Source: Curtobacterium flaccumfaciens UCD-AKU (GTDB lineage: Bacteria > Actinomycetota > Actinomycetes > Actinomycetales > Microbacteriaceae). Taken from it: a stretch of 37,876 bases of DNA. How positions within the stretch are numbered: position 1 is the first letter of the stretch; the number at the start of each line of letters is the position of its first letter. The notes under the pieces were generated by a model. It saw nothing but the letters and a program-made list of their open reading frames with translations. It was not told the DNA's origin and did no database searches. Where the stretch lies: assembly GCF_000349565.1 (NCBI RefSeq), contig NZ_KB714628.1, positions 796 to 38,671 of the forward strand, read 5' to 3'. The position numbers were made by a program, and so were the translations under genes. Shown here one piece after another: positions 31,023-37,864 of this stretch.

Positions 31023-31822
31023 GCGGCCGCCCCGTCGCTCACGTCGGCCTGCGGTTCCCTCCGGCGCCCGCGGCTGAGCACGATGACCGCGACGACCACC
31101 AGGAACGCCGCGAACAACCAGGTGCCTACCTGCGGATCGACCAGGCGTGCCAGTACCGCGCCGCCCGGTGAACAGACGGCGGCGGTGATGCCGACCGTCA
31201 GCCCGACGCGCAGGTCGACGGCGCGGCGCCGCAGGTTCGCGACCGTCCCGGACACCGACGTCGGCACCATCGTGAGCAGCGACGTGCCCTTCGCCAGCAG
31301 GTCACCGGCGCCGAGCACGACCTCGAGGCCCGGCACGATGACGACCCCGCCGCCGACCCCGACCAGCCCGGACAGCACACCCGACAGCAGCCCGAGCAAC
31401 AGCAGGACGATCGCCTCGACGACCCCGAAGTGCACCTCGCCACCGCGGGTCGGCACCGTGGTGAACAGCGAGACGAGCACGACGGCGATGAACCCGACGA
31501 AGATCCACGGCAGCACGCGGAGCGGCAGGGCACGGAGCAGTCGTGCGCCGATCGGGGCGCCGATGACGCTGCCGATCGCCAGGGTCAGGGCCGCGAACCA
31601 GTGCACCTCGCCCTGCACGGCGTACGTGATCGCCCCGACGACGGCCGCGGGGGCGATCGCCACGAGCGAGGTCGCCGAGGCCCGACGTTGGTCCATCTGC
31701 AAGAAGGCCATCAGCGCGGGCACCACGATGACCCCACCGCCGACGCCGAACAGTCCGGACAGCACCCCCGCCAGGACCCCGATCGCCACCAACACGAGCA
31801 CCGTTCCGCCGCGCTTCCTCAT
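31019..31822 (-). CDS. TauE/SafE family permease
   Basis: A 267-aa integral membrane protein with about 8 hydrophobic segments and two internally repeated Gly-rich motifs, GVLSGLFGVGGGVIVVPAL (N-terminal half) and GVLSGLVGVGGGVVIVPG (C-terminal half), the hallmark of TauE/SafE proteins. The family exports sulfite or organosulfur anions such as sulfoacetate. Start ATG 31822 has TAGCCT 7 nt upstream, so it is probably leaderless. Its 3' end overlaps the AlkD-like gene (GTGA), an odd operon partner with no obvious functional link. The substrate cannot be told. Confidence 0.92.
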   Translation of the reverse strand: MRKRGGTVLVLVAIGVLAGVLSGLFGVGGGVIVVPALMAFLQMDQRRASATSLVAIAPAAVVGAITYAVQGEVHWFAALTLAIGSVIGAPIGARLLRALPLRVLPWIFVGFIAVVLVSLFTTVPTRGGEVHFGVVEAIVLLLLGLLSGVLSGLVGVGGGVVIVPGLEVVLGAGDLLAKGTSLLTMVPTSVSGTVANLRRRAVDLRVGLTVGITAAVCSPGGAVLARLVDPQVGTWLFAAFLVVVAVIVLSRGRRREPQADVSDGAAA

Positions 31823-31829
31823 CCCGCCC

Positions 31830-31835
31830 AGGCTA
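31830..31835 (-). promoter_or_regulatory. -10 of the TauE/SafE-AlkD operon
   Basis: TAGCCT (minus strand), 7 nt before the ATG at 31822, in the same TAGCCTGGGCGG context as the DUF6314 promoter. Confidence 0.5.
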
Positions 31836-31848
31836 TCCGCGCCGCGGG

Positions 31849-32085
31849 CTACGACGCAGCCAGCGCCCGCTCGTCCTCGTGCACGAGCGGGTGCACCCGC
31901 TGGTACGAGACGCCGAGGACGACCGCGATGTCCCGCAGGGTGAGGCCGTCGTCCTTCAGCGAGACAGCGATCGCTCGCCGCAGCGAGAGCGCTCGAGCCT
32001 CCTTCGCCTCGGCCTCGGCCCGCAGCGCCGTGGCTTCCTCGAGCGAGCGCGCCAGGTCAGGCTCGAGCTCGGCGCGGATGACCAC
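31849..32085 (-). CDS. Orphan HTH protein, possibly a truncated HicB-like antitoxin
   Basis: A 78-aa protein whose C-terminal HTH reads LTLRDIAVVLGVSYQRVHPLV and whose centre is a helical Ala/Glu/Arg stretch (RAEAEAKEARALSLRRAIA). Actinobacterial HicB-like antitoxins end this way after an N-terminal HicB fold. Here the frame stays open upstream to about 32158 and encodes RIGFVAEVDQDDVT, which looks like the end of such a fold, but there is no ATG, GTG or TTG further up before a stop, and the long hairpin at 32162 begins right there. GTG 32085 is the first possible start. The gene could thus be the decayed end of an antitoxin gene. No toxin gene is next to it. Confidence 0.55.
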   Translation of the reverse strand: MVIRAELEPDLARSLEEATALRAEAEAKEARALSLRRAIAVSLKDDGLTLRDIAVVLGVSYQRVHPLVHEDERALAAS

Positions 32086-32139
32086 GGTGACGTCATCCTG
32101 ATCGACCTCGGCGACGAAGCCGATCCGGGACAGCGGGCT

Positions 32140-32156
32140 CCTCGCACCGTGCGAGG
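32140..32156. other. Short hairpin upstream of the HTH ORF
   Basis: CCTCGCA-CCG-TGCGAGG, perfect 7-bp arms and a 3-nt loop, 55 nt upstream of the HTH start and 5 nt from the long hairpin. Possible operator or part of the same element. Confidence 0.4.
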
Positions 32157-32161
32157 CCCTT

Positions 32162-32224
32162 CATCGAGTGAGCAGAAAAGGTCGAGTGTCCTCGAGCCAC
32201 CCGACCTTTTCTGCTCACTCGATG
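32162..32224 (-). terminator. Long near-perfect hairpin after the lectin/M23 gene
   Basis: Arms of 27 bp (32162-32188 and 32198-32224) with a 9-nt centre containing CTCGAG. Only one pair differs: A at 32185 opposite C at 32201 on the plus strand. On the minus strand this is U.G, a wobble pair, so an RNA read from the lectin/M23 gene would pair fully. It starts about 64 nt after that gene's stop. There is no typical T-run beyond it; an intrinsic terminator, RNase III site or mobile palindromic element is possible. Confidence 0.75.
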
Positions 32225-32287
32225 CGCGGGGCGAGGACGCGTGCGACACACGCGACGTGCGAACGACGAACGACTCCCCGCCCCGCG

Positions 32288-33484
32288 TCAGCGGAAGTGC
32301 ATGTTCTTCAGCGGGTCGACGAGCACGCCGTTCCGCCGCGTCTCGACGTGCACGTGCGGCCCCGTCGACTGCCCGGTGTTGCCGGACTTGGCGATCTCGG
32401 TGCCGAGCTTCACGATCTGCCCCTGCTTCACCTCGATCTTGCTGAGGTGCGCCGTCAGGACCGTCGTCATGCCGTACGTCACGACGATGTAGTTGCCGTA
32501 GGCCCCGTCGTTCGCGACCGTCCGCGTCACGGTGCCCGTCCCCGAGCCGTACACGGGAGTGCCGACCGGCACGGGGGCGTCGGTGCCCTGGTGGTAGCGC
32601 GGGACGTGCCCGGCGCCGCGGTCGTCGCCGTACCGCCCGGTGATCTTCGTGCCGTTGACGGGCCAGGCCAGGCCGGTGACCGGTCGGCTCGACCAGACAC
32701 GGGTGTCCTTCGCCCCGTAGAGCACCACGTTGCCGTCGACCTGCACGAGCAGGTTGCCCGACCCGGCGGTGCTGGTGCGGGAGCTCCAGATAGCGACCTT
32801 CTTACGCGACGCGTCACGGGTCCAGATGACGAAGTTGCCCTTGGTCTGCAGCTCGGCCCAGGCGCCCGGGTGGCCGCCGGTCCGCGACTGCCAGACGACC
32901 CGTCCGCTGACCTTCTGCACCAGGTTGCCGTCGGTGCGCATGTTGAGGATCCGCGTGTTCGAGGTGTCGGAGCGCAGGACCGTCCCGCCGAGGATCCTGT
33001 TGCCCGACGCGACGCGGTCCTGGAACCCGGTCCAGCCCACGACGACGGCCTTGCCGGCGAGCAGGGCCATCGTGCCGTCGGCGCGGACCTTGAACGCCGT
33101 GGAGCTCGCGGTGCCCGCCGACGTCCAGCGCACCAGGCGCTTGCCGTTCCGGGTGATGTCGAGGGCGCGGTCCTTGCGCACGACGGCGATCGCCCCGGAG
33201 TTGCCGGCGGTGTTCGACGCCCACAGCACGCGGTTGCCGATGCCGTACTCGACCAGGTTGCCGTCGCCCTGCATGATGAGCTTGAACTGGCCGTTCGGCG
33301 ACGTGACCTGGTCGCCGGGCAGGATCTTCGTGCCGGCGGGGACCGAGCCGACCCAGACGGCAGAGGCCGCTGCCGGCTCGGCCGTCGCGACGACTGCCCC
33401 GGCCGCCAGGGCCAGTGCCATCACGGCGCCGGCGATGCGTGGGAGTCGGCGCGCACGAGCGACGGTCGACGGAGTGGTGGTCAT
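32288..33484 (-). CDS. Secreted bulb-lectin/M23 metallopeptidase
   Basis: A 398-aa exported protein. A signal peptide (basic N-terminus, hydrophobic 18-32, cleavage after ASA near 42) is followed by two bulb-type (MMBL-like) lectin domains (about 43-155 and 156-268) carrying mannose-binding motifs QGDGNLVEY (72-80) and QVDGNVVLY (248-256), plus degenerate copies. The C-terminal M23 domain (about 272-398) has zinc ligands His298 and Asp302 (HQGTD), His346 and GPHVHVE (His377/379), as in LytM/lysostaphin-type endopeptidases. It thus joins sugar binding to peptidoglycan cleavage. ATG 33484 has an AGGGG ribosome binding site. Likely a cell-wall hydrolase, possibly antibacterial. Confidence 0.93.
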   Translation of the reverse strand: MTTTPSTVARARRLPRIAGAVMALALAAGAVVATAEPAAASAVWVGSVPAGTKILPGDQVTSPNGQFKLIMQGDGNLVEYGIGNRVLWASNTAGNSGAIAVVRKDRALDITRNGKRLVRWTSAGTASSTAFKVRADGTMALLAGKAVVVGWTGFQDRVASGNRILGGTVLRSDTSNTRILNMRTDGNLVQKVSGRVVWQSRTGGHPGAWAELQTKGNFVIWTRDASRKKVAIWSSRTSTAGSGNLLVQVDGNVVLYGAKDTRVWSSRPVTGLAWPVNGTKITGRYGDDRGAGHVPRYHQGTDAPVPVGTPVYGSGTGTVTRTVANDGAYGNYIVVTYGMTTVLTAHLSKIEVKQGQIVKLGTEIAKSGNTGQSTGPHVHVETRRNGVLVDPLKNMHFR

Positions 33485-33550
33485 GGATCCCCTGCCTCGG
33501 GCCGACCACACGAGCGCGCGGCCGTTCGGCGCTCGCCCTGCACGAGTCGC

Positions 33551-33563
33551 CGAACGATGTTCG
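33551..33563. promoter_or_regulatory. Palindrome in the lectin/GGT divergent region
   Basis: CGAAC-GAT-GTTCG, 5-bp arms with a 3-nt centre, overlaps the predicted -10 of the lectin/M23 promoter. It resembles a LexA box, but the centre is one base too short for the known CGAAC-N4-GTTCG consensus. Confidence 0.4.
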
Positions 33564-33585
33564 CTTTTCTGCACGGGGTGCACAA
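33557..33585 (-). promoter_or_regulatory. Promoter of the lectin/M23 gene
   Basis: On the minus strand, -35 TTGTGC (33580-33585), 17-nt spacer, -10 GAACAT (33557-33562), about 70 nt of leader and an AGGGG site before ATG 33484. A CGGGGT-GCACA-ACCCCG hairpin (33574-33590) covers the -35. Confidence 0.55.
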
Positions 33586-33630
33586 CCCCGCGGACGGGGG
33601 GTCTCCAGCACCGGACCGGTCACCGCGGGA

Positions 33631-33636
33631 CAGGAT
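33631..33636 (+). promoter_or_regulatory. Loose -10 of the GGT-like gene
   Basis: CAGGAT (xAnnnT) ends 6 nt before the ATG at 33643. Confidence 0.35.
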
Positions 33637-33642
33637 GGGGGC

Positions 33643-35517
33643 ATGCCGACGCCGAATCCTGCCTTCGTCCATCCCCCTGCGCAGACCACTCGACCTGACC
33701 TGCGGGGCACGTTCGGGATGGCGGCCTCGACGCACTGGATCGCGACGGCGACCGCCCAGTCCGTGCTCGAACGTGGTGGCAACGCGTTCGACGCGGCCGT
33801 CGCCGGGGCCTTCGTCCTGCACGTCGTGGAGCCGCATCTCAACGGCCCGGGCGGTGACCTGACGGCGGTCTTCGCGACGGCCGCGAACCCCACGCCGACG
33901 GTGCTGGTCGGGCAGGGTCCGGCTCCCGAGGGTGCGACACCGGAGCACTACCGCGCCGAGGGGCTCGACCTGGTCCCCGGCTCCGGCGCGCTGGCCGCGG
34001 CCGTCCCCGGCGCGGTCGACGCCTGGCTCCTGCTGCTCCGTGACCACGGCACCTGGGAGCTGGCCGACGTCCTCGCACCGGCCGTCGGGTACGCCCGCGA
34101 CGGCCACCCGGTCACACCGGCGGTGGTCCGGACGATCACGACCGTGCGGGACCTGTTCGAGGAGCACTGGCCCACCTCCGCCACGCAGTGGCTGCCGGGA
34201 GGCGCGGTGCCGGTCCCCGGGGACCTGGTGCGCAACGAGGCGCTCGCCACCGTGCTCGACCGACTGGTCGACGCCGGTTCCGGCGCCGGCAGCCGGACCG
34301 GCCGCATCGACGCGGCCCGGTCCGAGTGGGCGGAGGGGTTCGTCGCCGAGGCGATCGACCGGTTCGTCCGCGAACCGCACCGGCACGCGTCGGGCACCGA
34401 CCACGCCGGCGTCATCCGCGCGTCCGACCTGGCCGCGTTCCGGGCCTCGTACGAACCCGCGACGACGGTGGCGTTCCGGGGCTGCACGATCGCCAAGACC
34501 GGCGCGTGGGGCCAGGGCCCGGCACTGCTCCAGACCCTGCGGCTGCTCGAACCGCTCGACGACGCCCTGCTCGACCCTTCCACCGAGCTCGGTGCGCACA
34601 CGATCGTCGAGGCGCAGAAGCTCGCGCTCGCCGACCGCGAGGCCTTCTACGGCGACGGCGAGGTCCCGCTCGACGTCCTGCTCTCCGACGCCTACGCCGA
34701 CGAACGCCGCGCCCTCATCGGCGAGCGTGCGTCGGCCGAACTCCGGCCCGGCACGATCGCCGGGGTCGGACACGCCATGCCGCCGATCCGCACGTCCTCC
34801 GGCTCCGCCGCGGCGGCGGGCGTGGGCGAACCGACCGTGCAGGTCGCCCGCGACCGTGACGGCGACGTCCCCCCGGCTGCTCCGGTCGAGGACCGCGGTG
34901 AGCCGTTCGTGACCCCCGACGGCGAGACCCGCGGCGACACGTGCCACATCGACGTCGTGGACCGTTGGGGCAACATCGTCAGCGCGACCCCGTCCGGCGG
35001 CTGGCTGCAGTCCTCACCGACGATCCCGGAGCTCGGGTTCTGCCTCGGCACCCGCCTGCAGATGACGTGGCTCGAACCGGACACGGCCTCGACCCTGCGC
35101 CCCGGCGAGCGCCCCCGCACCACGCTGACGCCGACCCTGGTGCTCCGCGACGGGCAGCCGGTTGCGGCGCTCGGCTCCCCCGGCGGTGACCAGCAGGACC
35201 AGTGGCAGCTGCTGTTCCTGCTGCGCTGGATCGTCGGCGGGTACTCCCCGCAGCAGGCCATCGACGCCCCGGCCCTGCACACCACGTCGTTCCCGGGGTC
35301 GTTCTGGCCGCGCACCTGGGAGCCCGCGGGCCTGGTCGTCGAGGACCGCCTGGGCGACGAGGTGATCGCGGCGCTCGAGGCCCGCGGACACGTCGTCACG
35401 CGTGGCGGCGACTGGAGCCTCGGCCGGTTGACGTGCGTCACGCGCGACCCGGACACCGGTGTCCTCGGCGCCGCCGCGAACCCCCGCGGCAACCAGGGGT
35501 ACGCCGCGGGACGCTGA
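33643..35517 (+). CDS. Gamma-glutamyltransferase family protein
   Basis: A 624-aa Ntn-hydrolase of the GGT family, which autocleaves into two subunits at a Thr nucleophile and transfers or hydrolyses gamma-glutamyl groups. The expected site is GDTCHIDVVDRWGNIVSATPSGGW-like: Thr433 in DTCHIDVVDRWGN takes the place of the usual TTH, with Cys following. The SPGGDQQ stretch and GGYSPQQAIDAP match the glycine-rich pocket and C-terminal motif. No export signal is seen, unlike secreted GGTs. The long frame upstream (from 33415) is non-coding. Closest to GGT-like or acylase-type members; exact substrate is unknown. Confidence 0.9.
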   Translation: MPTPNPAFVHPPAQTTRPDLRGTFGMAASTHWIATATAQSVLERGGNAFDAAVAGAFVLHVVEPHLNGPGGDLTAVFATAANPTPTVLVGQGPAPEGATPEHYRAEGLDLVPGSGALAAAVPGAVDAWLLLLRDHGTWELADVLAPAVGYARDGHPVTPAVVRTITTVRDLFEEHWPTSATQWLPGGAVPVPGDLVRNEALATVLDRLVDAGSGAGSRTGRIDAARSEWAEGFVAEAIDRFVREPHRHASGTDHAGVIRASDLAAFRASYEPATTVAFRGCTIAKTGAWGQGPALLQTLRLLEPLDDALLDPSTELGAHTIVEAQKLALADREAFYGDGEVPLDVLLSDAYADERRALIGERASAELRPGTIAGVGHAMPPIRTSSGSAAAAGVGEPTVQVARDRDGDVPPAAPVEDRGEPFVTPDGETRGDTCHIDVVDRWGNIVSATPSGGWLQSSPTIPELGFCLGTRLQMTWLEPDTASTLRPGERPRTTLTPTLVLRDGQPVAALGSPGGDQQDQWQLLFLLRWIVGGYSPQQAIDAPALHTTSFPGSFWPRTWEPAGLVVEDRLGDEVIAALEARGHVVTRGGDWSLGRLTCVTRDPDTGVLGAAANPRGNQGYAAGR

Positions 35518-35525
35518 CCGGCGCT

Positions 35526-35578
35526 CGTTCCTTCCCAGGACACCCGCGCTGGAGAGTGGGATCGACCAGGGACGCCCG
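35526..35578. repeat. Dispersed intergenic repeat, copy B (direct form)
   Basis: Starts CGTTCCTTCCCAG and matches copy A (27750) over 36 bp; the next 16 bp, CGACCAGGGACGCCCG, is the reverse complement of the corresponding copy A segment. The copy lies in the convergent gap between GGT and the alcohol dehydrogenase. Confidence 0.65.
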
Positions 35579-35586
35579 AGCCCGGC

Positions 35587-36630
35587 TCAGAGCGTCGGGA
35601 CGACGACCGCGCGGCCCGAGAGCTCGCCGGCCTCGAGCTTCCGGTACGCCTCGAGCGCGTCGGACAGCGCGTACCGCTCGACGTCGGGCACGATCTGCCC
35701 GGCGCGGTACATCGCGACGACCTCGTGCAGGTCCTCGATGGTGCCCCAGTAGGTGTTCGTGATCGTCGACTCGTACGGCGTCGCGAAGAAGTTCCACTCG
35801 GTGGTGCCGCCGGCGATCCCGACGACGGTGAACCGGCCGCCGACCGCCATCGAGGCCTGCGCGACCCCGATCGTGGGAGTGGCTCCGACGAAGTCGAACG
35901 CCGCATCGACACCGCGTCCGCCGGTGATCTCGCGGATGCGCTCCGCCTGGTCCGGGCCACCGGGGACGGTGATCGCGCCGCGGGCGGCCGCGCGGTCCAT
36001 CGCGTCCTGCTTCATGTCGGTCGCGATGACCGTGGCGCCGGTGAGCGCCGTCAGGATCTGCACGGCGATCTGCCCGAGGCCACCGAGCCCGACGACGAGT
36101 GCGAAGCGACCGCCGCCGGCCAGGTTCGGCAGGGAGTTCTTGATCGCGTGGTACGGCGTGAGGGCGGCGTCGCTCAGCGGTGCGGCGGCGACCGGGTCGG
36201 CGTCGCCGAGCGGCACGAGGTTCCGCGCCGGGACGCTCACGTACTCCGCCATACCGCCGTCGCGACCGAGGCCGATGCCCATGTACGGGTTCGTCGCGGC
36301 GTTCTCGCAGTAGGTGTCCTGGCCCTTCGAGCAGTACGAGCAGTGCCCGCAGCCGACCGGTCCGTAGACCAGGTAGGCGTCACCCTCGGCGAAGCCCGTG
36401 ACCCCGTCGCCGACGGCCTCGACCCAGCCGGAGTTCTCGTGGCCGAGCACGAAGGCGGGGGCCTGGGCTCCCGGCTGCCCCTGCTGGAACTCGCGGTACA
36501 CGGCGACGTCGGAGTGGCAGGCACCGGCGCCGGCGACCTTGAGCAGGACCTCACCGGGTGCGGGTACGGGCTTCGGGACCTCGGTCAGGGACGGGAAGGT
36601 CTGGTACTGCTCGAACACGACGGCGCGCAT
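35587..36630 (-). CDS. Zinc-dependent alcohol dehydrogenase
   Basis: A 347-aa medium-chain dehydrogenase close to AdhA-type actinobacterial enzymes. Catalytic zinc ligands are Cys38 (GACHSD) and His64-Glu65 (GHEN); the structural zinc site is Cys94, Cys97, Cys100, Cys108 (CGHCSYCSKGQDTYC); the NAD motif is VVGLGGLGQIAVQ. The frame opens earlier at 36651, but ATG 36630 has AGGAGA about 6 nt upstream. Its promoter (TAGCGT at 36655-36660) lies inside the 3' end of the DUF805 gene, next to three TGTCGTC-type half-sites. Substrate probably short-chain or aromatic alcohols. Confidence 0.94.
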   Translation of the reverse strand: MRAVVFEQYQTFPSLTEVPKPVPAPGEVLLKVAGAGACHSDVAVYREFQQGQPGAQAPAFVLGHENSGWVEAVGDGVTGFAEGDAYLVYGPVGCGHCSYCSKGQDTYCENAATNPYMGIGLGRDGGMAEYVSVPARNLVPLGDADPVAAAPLSDAALTPYHAIKNSLPNLAGGGRFALVVGLGGLGQIAVQILTALTGATVIATDMKQDAMDRAAARGAITVPGGPDQAERIREITGGRGVDAAFDFVGATPTIGVAQASMAVGGRFTVVGIAGGTTEWNFFATPYESTITNTYWGTIEDLHEVVAMYRAGQIVPDVERYALSDALEAYRKLEAGELSGRAVVVPTL

Positions 36631-36652
36631 GGGTGTCTCCTTTGATCGCACT

Positions 36653-37267
36653 TCACGCTACACCTGTCGTCGTGGACGACATGTGTCGTCCAGTTGCCGC
36701 GAGATCGCGTCCGCCGCCGAACAGACCGCGGTCGAACCGCGCCCCCTCCGGGCGCGACCGGCTCGCGGCCATACCCATCACCACGAGCCAGCCGATCGGT
36801 CCGGTGAACACGAGGAGCAGGATCCACAGCCCGGTGTGGTCCCGGTCGTGCAGCCGCCGCACGAGCAGCGACCACCGGGGCACGATGGTCAGGATCGTCG
36901 GGACGAGCAGCACCAGGTCCCACCCGTCCGGCCAGACCTCCCGGTTGCCGGCCCCCCAACCGAACGACCCGTCCCGCCCGCGGTCGACCAGGTCGAACGA
37001 GACCTGCGGTGAGGGGACGGCTCCGAACGGGTCGACGTACAGCTCCCACCGCCCTCCGGTCCCGTGCACACCGACGACCCAGAGCGCGACCCCGGCCAGC
37101 GCGAGCTCGAGCGCGATCACCCACCAGAACTCCGAACGGCTCGCCCGTCCGTGGAACCGCCACCCTTGCGTCCAGAACCGCAGCCAGGCGACCACCGGGT
37201 TCGTCACGTCGGCCGGACCCTGTTCGAGCACGGACCTGCGGAAGTTCACGGCCTCACTGTCCCCCAT
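36653..37267 (-). CDS. DUF805 membrane protein
   Basis: A 204-aa protein with a conserved entry WLRFWTQGWRFHGRASRSEFWW and three or four membrane segments (about 42-60, 115-130, 150-172), with the RRLHDRDHTGLW motif of the DUF805 family between helices. Function unknown; some members sit near stress or transport genes. The ATG at 37267 is 7 nt after TACGAT. The 3' end carries the operator-like sequence of the next gene, so the two are closely packed; the tail HMSSTTTGVA may be constrained by it. Confidence 0.85.
   Translation of the reverse strand: MGDSEAVNFRRSVLEQGPADVTNPVVAWLRFWTQGWRFHGRASRSEFWWVIALELALAGVALWVVGVHGTGGRWELYVDPFGAVPSPQVSFDLVDRGRDGSFGWGAGNREVWPDGWDLVLLVPTILTIVPRWSLLVRRLHDRDHTGLWILLLVFTGPIGWLVVMGMAASRSRPEGARFDRGLFGGGRDLAATGRHMSSTTTGVA
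36655..36691. promoter_or_regulatory. Promoter and triple half-site of the second alcohol dehydrogenase
   Basis: Minus strand: -10 TAGCGT (36655-36660), with TGTCGTC (36665-36671), its complement GACGACA (36675-36681) and TGTCGTCC (36684-36691) just upstream. Adjacent half-sites form inverted repeats with 3-nt and 2-nt gaps. The array covers the spacer and -35 area, consistent with an operator for a dimeric regulator. Confidence 0.6.
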
Positions 37268-37274
37268 GCGCCCG

Positions 37275-37280
37275 ATCGTA
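37275..37280 (-). promoter_or_regulatory. -10 of the DUF805 gene
   Basis: TACGAT on the minus strand, 7 nt before the ATG at 37267. Confidence 0.45.
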
Positions 37281-37313
37281 GGGCAGACCTGCGTCTTCAC
37301 CGTGAGCCGGTTG

Positions 37314-37331
37314 CGAGAACGAGCGTTCTCG
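37314..37331. promoter_or_regulatory. Palindrome upstream of osmC (LexA-box-like)
   Basis: CGAGAAC-GAGC-GTTCTCG, perfect 7-bp arms around 4 nt. The core GAAC-N4-GTTC fits the Gram-positive/actinobacterial LexA half-sites, but the flanking bases (AG/CT) differ from the CGAAC form. TTGACT at 37334-37339 could be the osmC -35 directly next to it. Confidence 0.55.
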
Positions 37332-37347
37332 GATTGACTCGGGAGCG

Positions 37348-37367
37348 GTGGTCCCACTCGGGACCAC
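37348..37367 (+). other. Hairpin in the osmC leader
   Basis: GTGGTCCC-ACTC-GGGACCAC, perfect 8-bp arms, 24 nt before the osmC ATG. It may be an operator or a leader hairpin; the AAGGAG ribosome binding site lies after it. Confidence 0.45.
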
Positions 37368-37390
37368 TCCCCCACACGAAAGGAGCGGGC

Positions 37391-37831
37391 ATGCCCACTC
37401 GCACCGCACGCACCGCCTGGAACGGCGGCCTCGAGGACGGTTCCGGCCAGGTCGAACTCTCGAGCTCGAAGGTCGGCACGTACGACGTCTCGTTCCCGAA
37501 GCGCACCGCCGAGGACGCCGGCGGCACCACGAGCCCCGAGGAGCTCATCGCCGCCGCCCACTCGTCCTGCTACGCCATGCAGTTCTCCGCCGTCCTCGGC
37601 GAGGCCGGCGGCACGGTCGAGGCCCTCGACGTCAAGGCCGACGTCTCGCTCGGCCCGGACCCGGACGGCGGCTTCCGCCTCACCGGCATCGTCCTGACCG
37701 TCAGCGGCGAGGTCTCCGGCATCGACGAGGCCGCCTTCCTCAAGGCCGCCGAGGACGCCAAGGCGACCTGCCCCGTCAGCAAGGCACTGACCGGCGTCGA
37801 GATCACGCTGCACGCGACCTTCGAGCAGTAG
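37391..37831 (+). CDS. osmC: OsmC family peroxiredoxin
   Basis: A 146-aa thiol peroxidase that reduces organic hydroperoxides. The two catalytic cysteines are Cys60 (AAAHSSCYAMQ) and Cys127 (AKATCPVSKAL), at the usual spacing for OsmC/Ohr. The N-terminus ARTAWNGGLEDGSG is typical of the OsmC subgroup. An AGGAG site at 37381-37385 precedes ATG 37391. A LexA-box-like palindrome and a hairpin lie in the upstream region. It is divergent from DUF805. The single gene ends with a hairpin. Function is well supported. Confidence 0.94.
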   Translation: MPTRTARTAWNGGLEDGSGQVELSSSKVGTYDVSFPKRTAEDAGGTTSPEELIAAAHSSCYAMQFSAVLGEAGGTVEALDVKADVSLGPDPDGGFRLTGIVLTVSGEVSGIDEAAFLKAAEDAKATCPVSKALTGVEITLHATFEQ

Positions 37832-37847
37832 GCGCGCGAAGCAGGAA

Positions 37848-37864
37848 CCGTCACGACGTGACGG
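37848..37864 (+). terminator. Hairpin after osmC
   Basis: CCGTCAC-GAC-GTGACGG, perfect 7-bp arms, starting 17 nt after the osmC stop. The probable terminator of the osmC transcript. Confidence 0.55.

Noticed and set aside
30168..31943. Plus-strand frames over the 22-bp repeat and AlkD/TauE genes
   Set aside because: The repeated Arg/Ser/Thr peptides come from the DNA repeat; no start signal and overlap with real genes.
31849..32085. Complete toxin-antitoxin system
   Set aside because: Only an antitoxin-like C-terminal half is visible and no toxin gene lies on either side.
33551..33563. LexA box upstream of the lectin/M23 gene
   Set aside because: The CGAAC/GTTCG arms are right but the centre is 3 nt rather than 4, so it is listed only as a palindrome.
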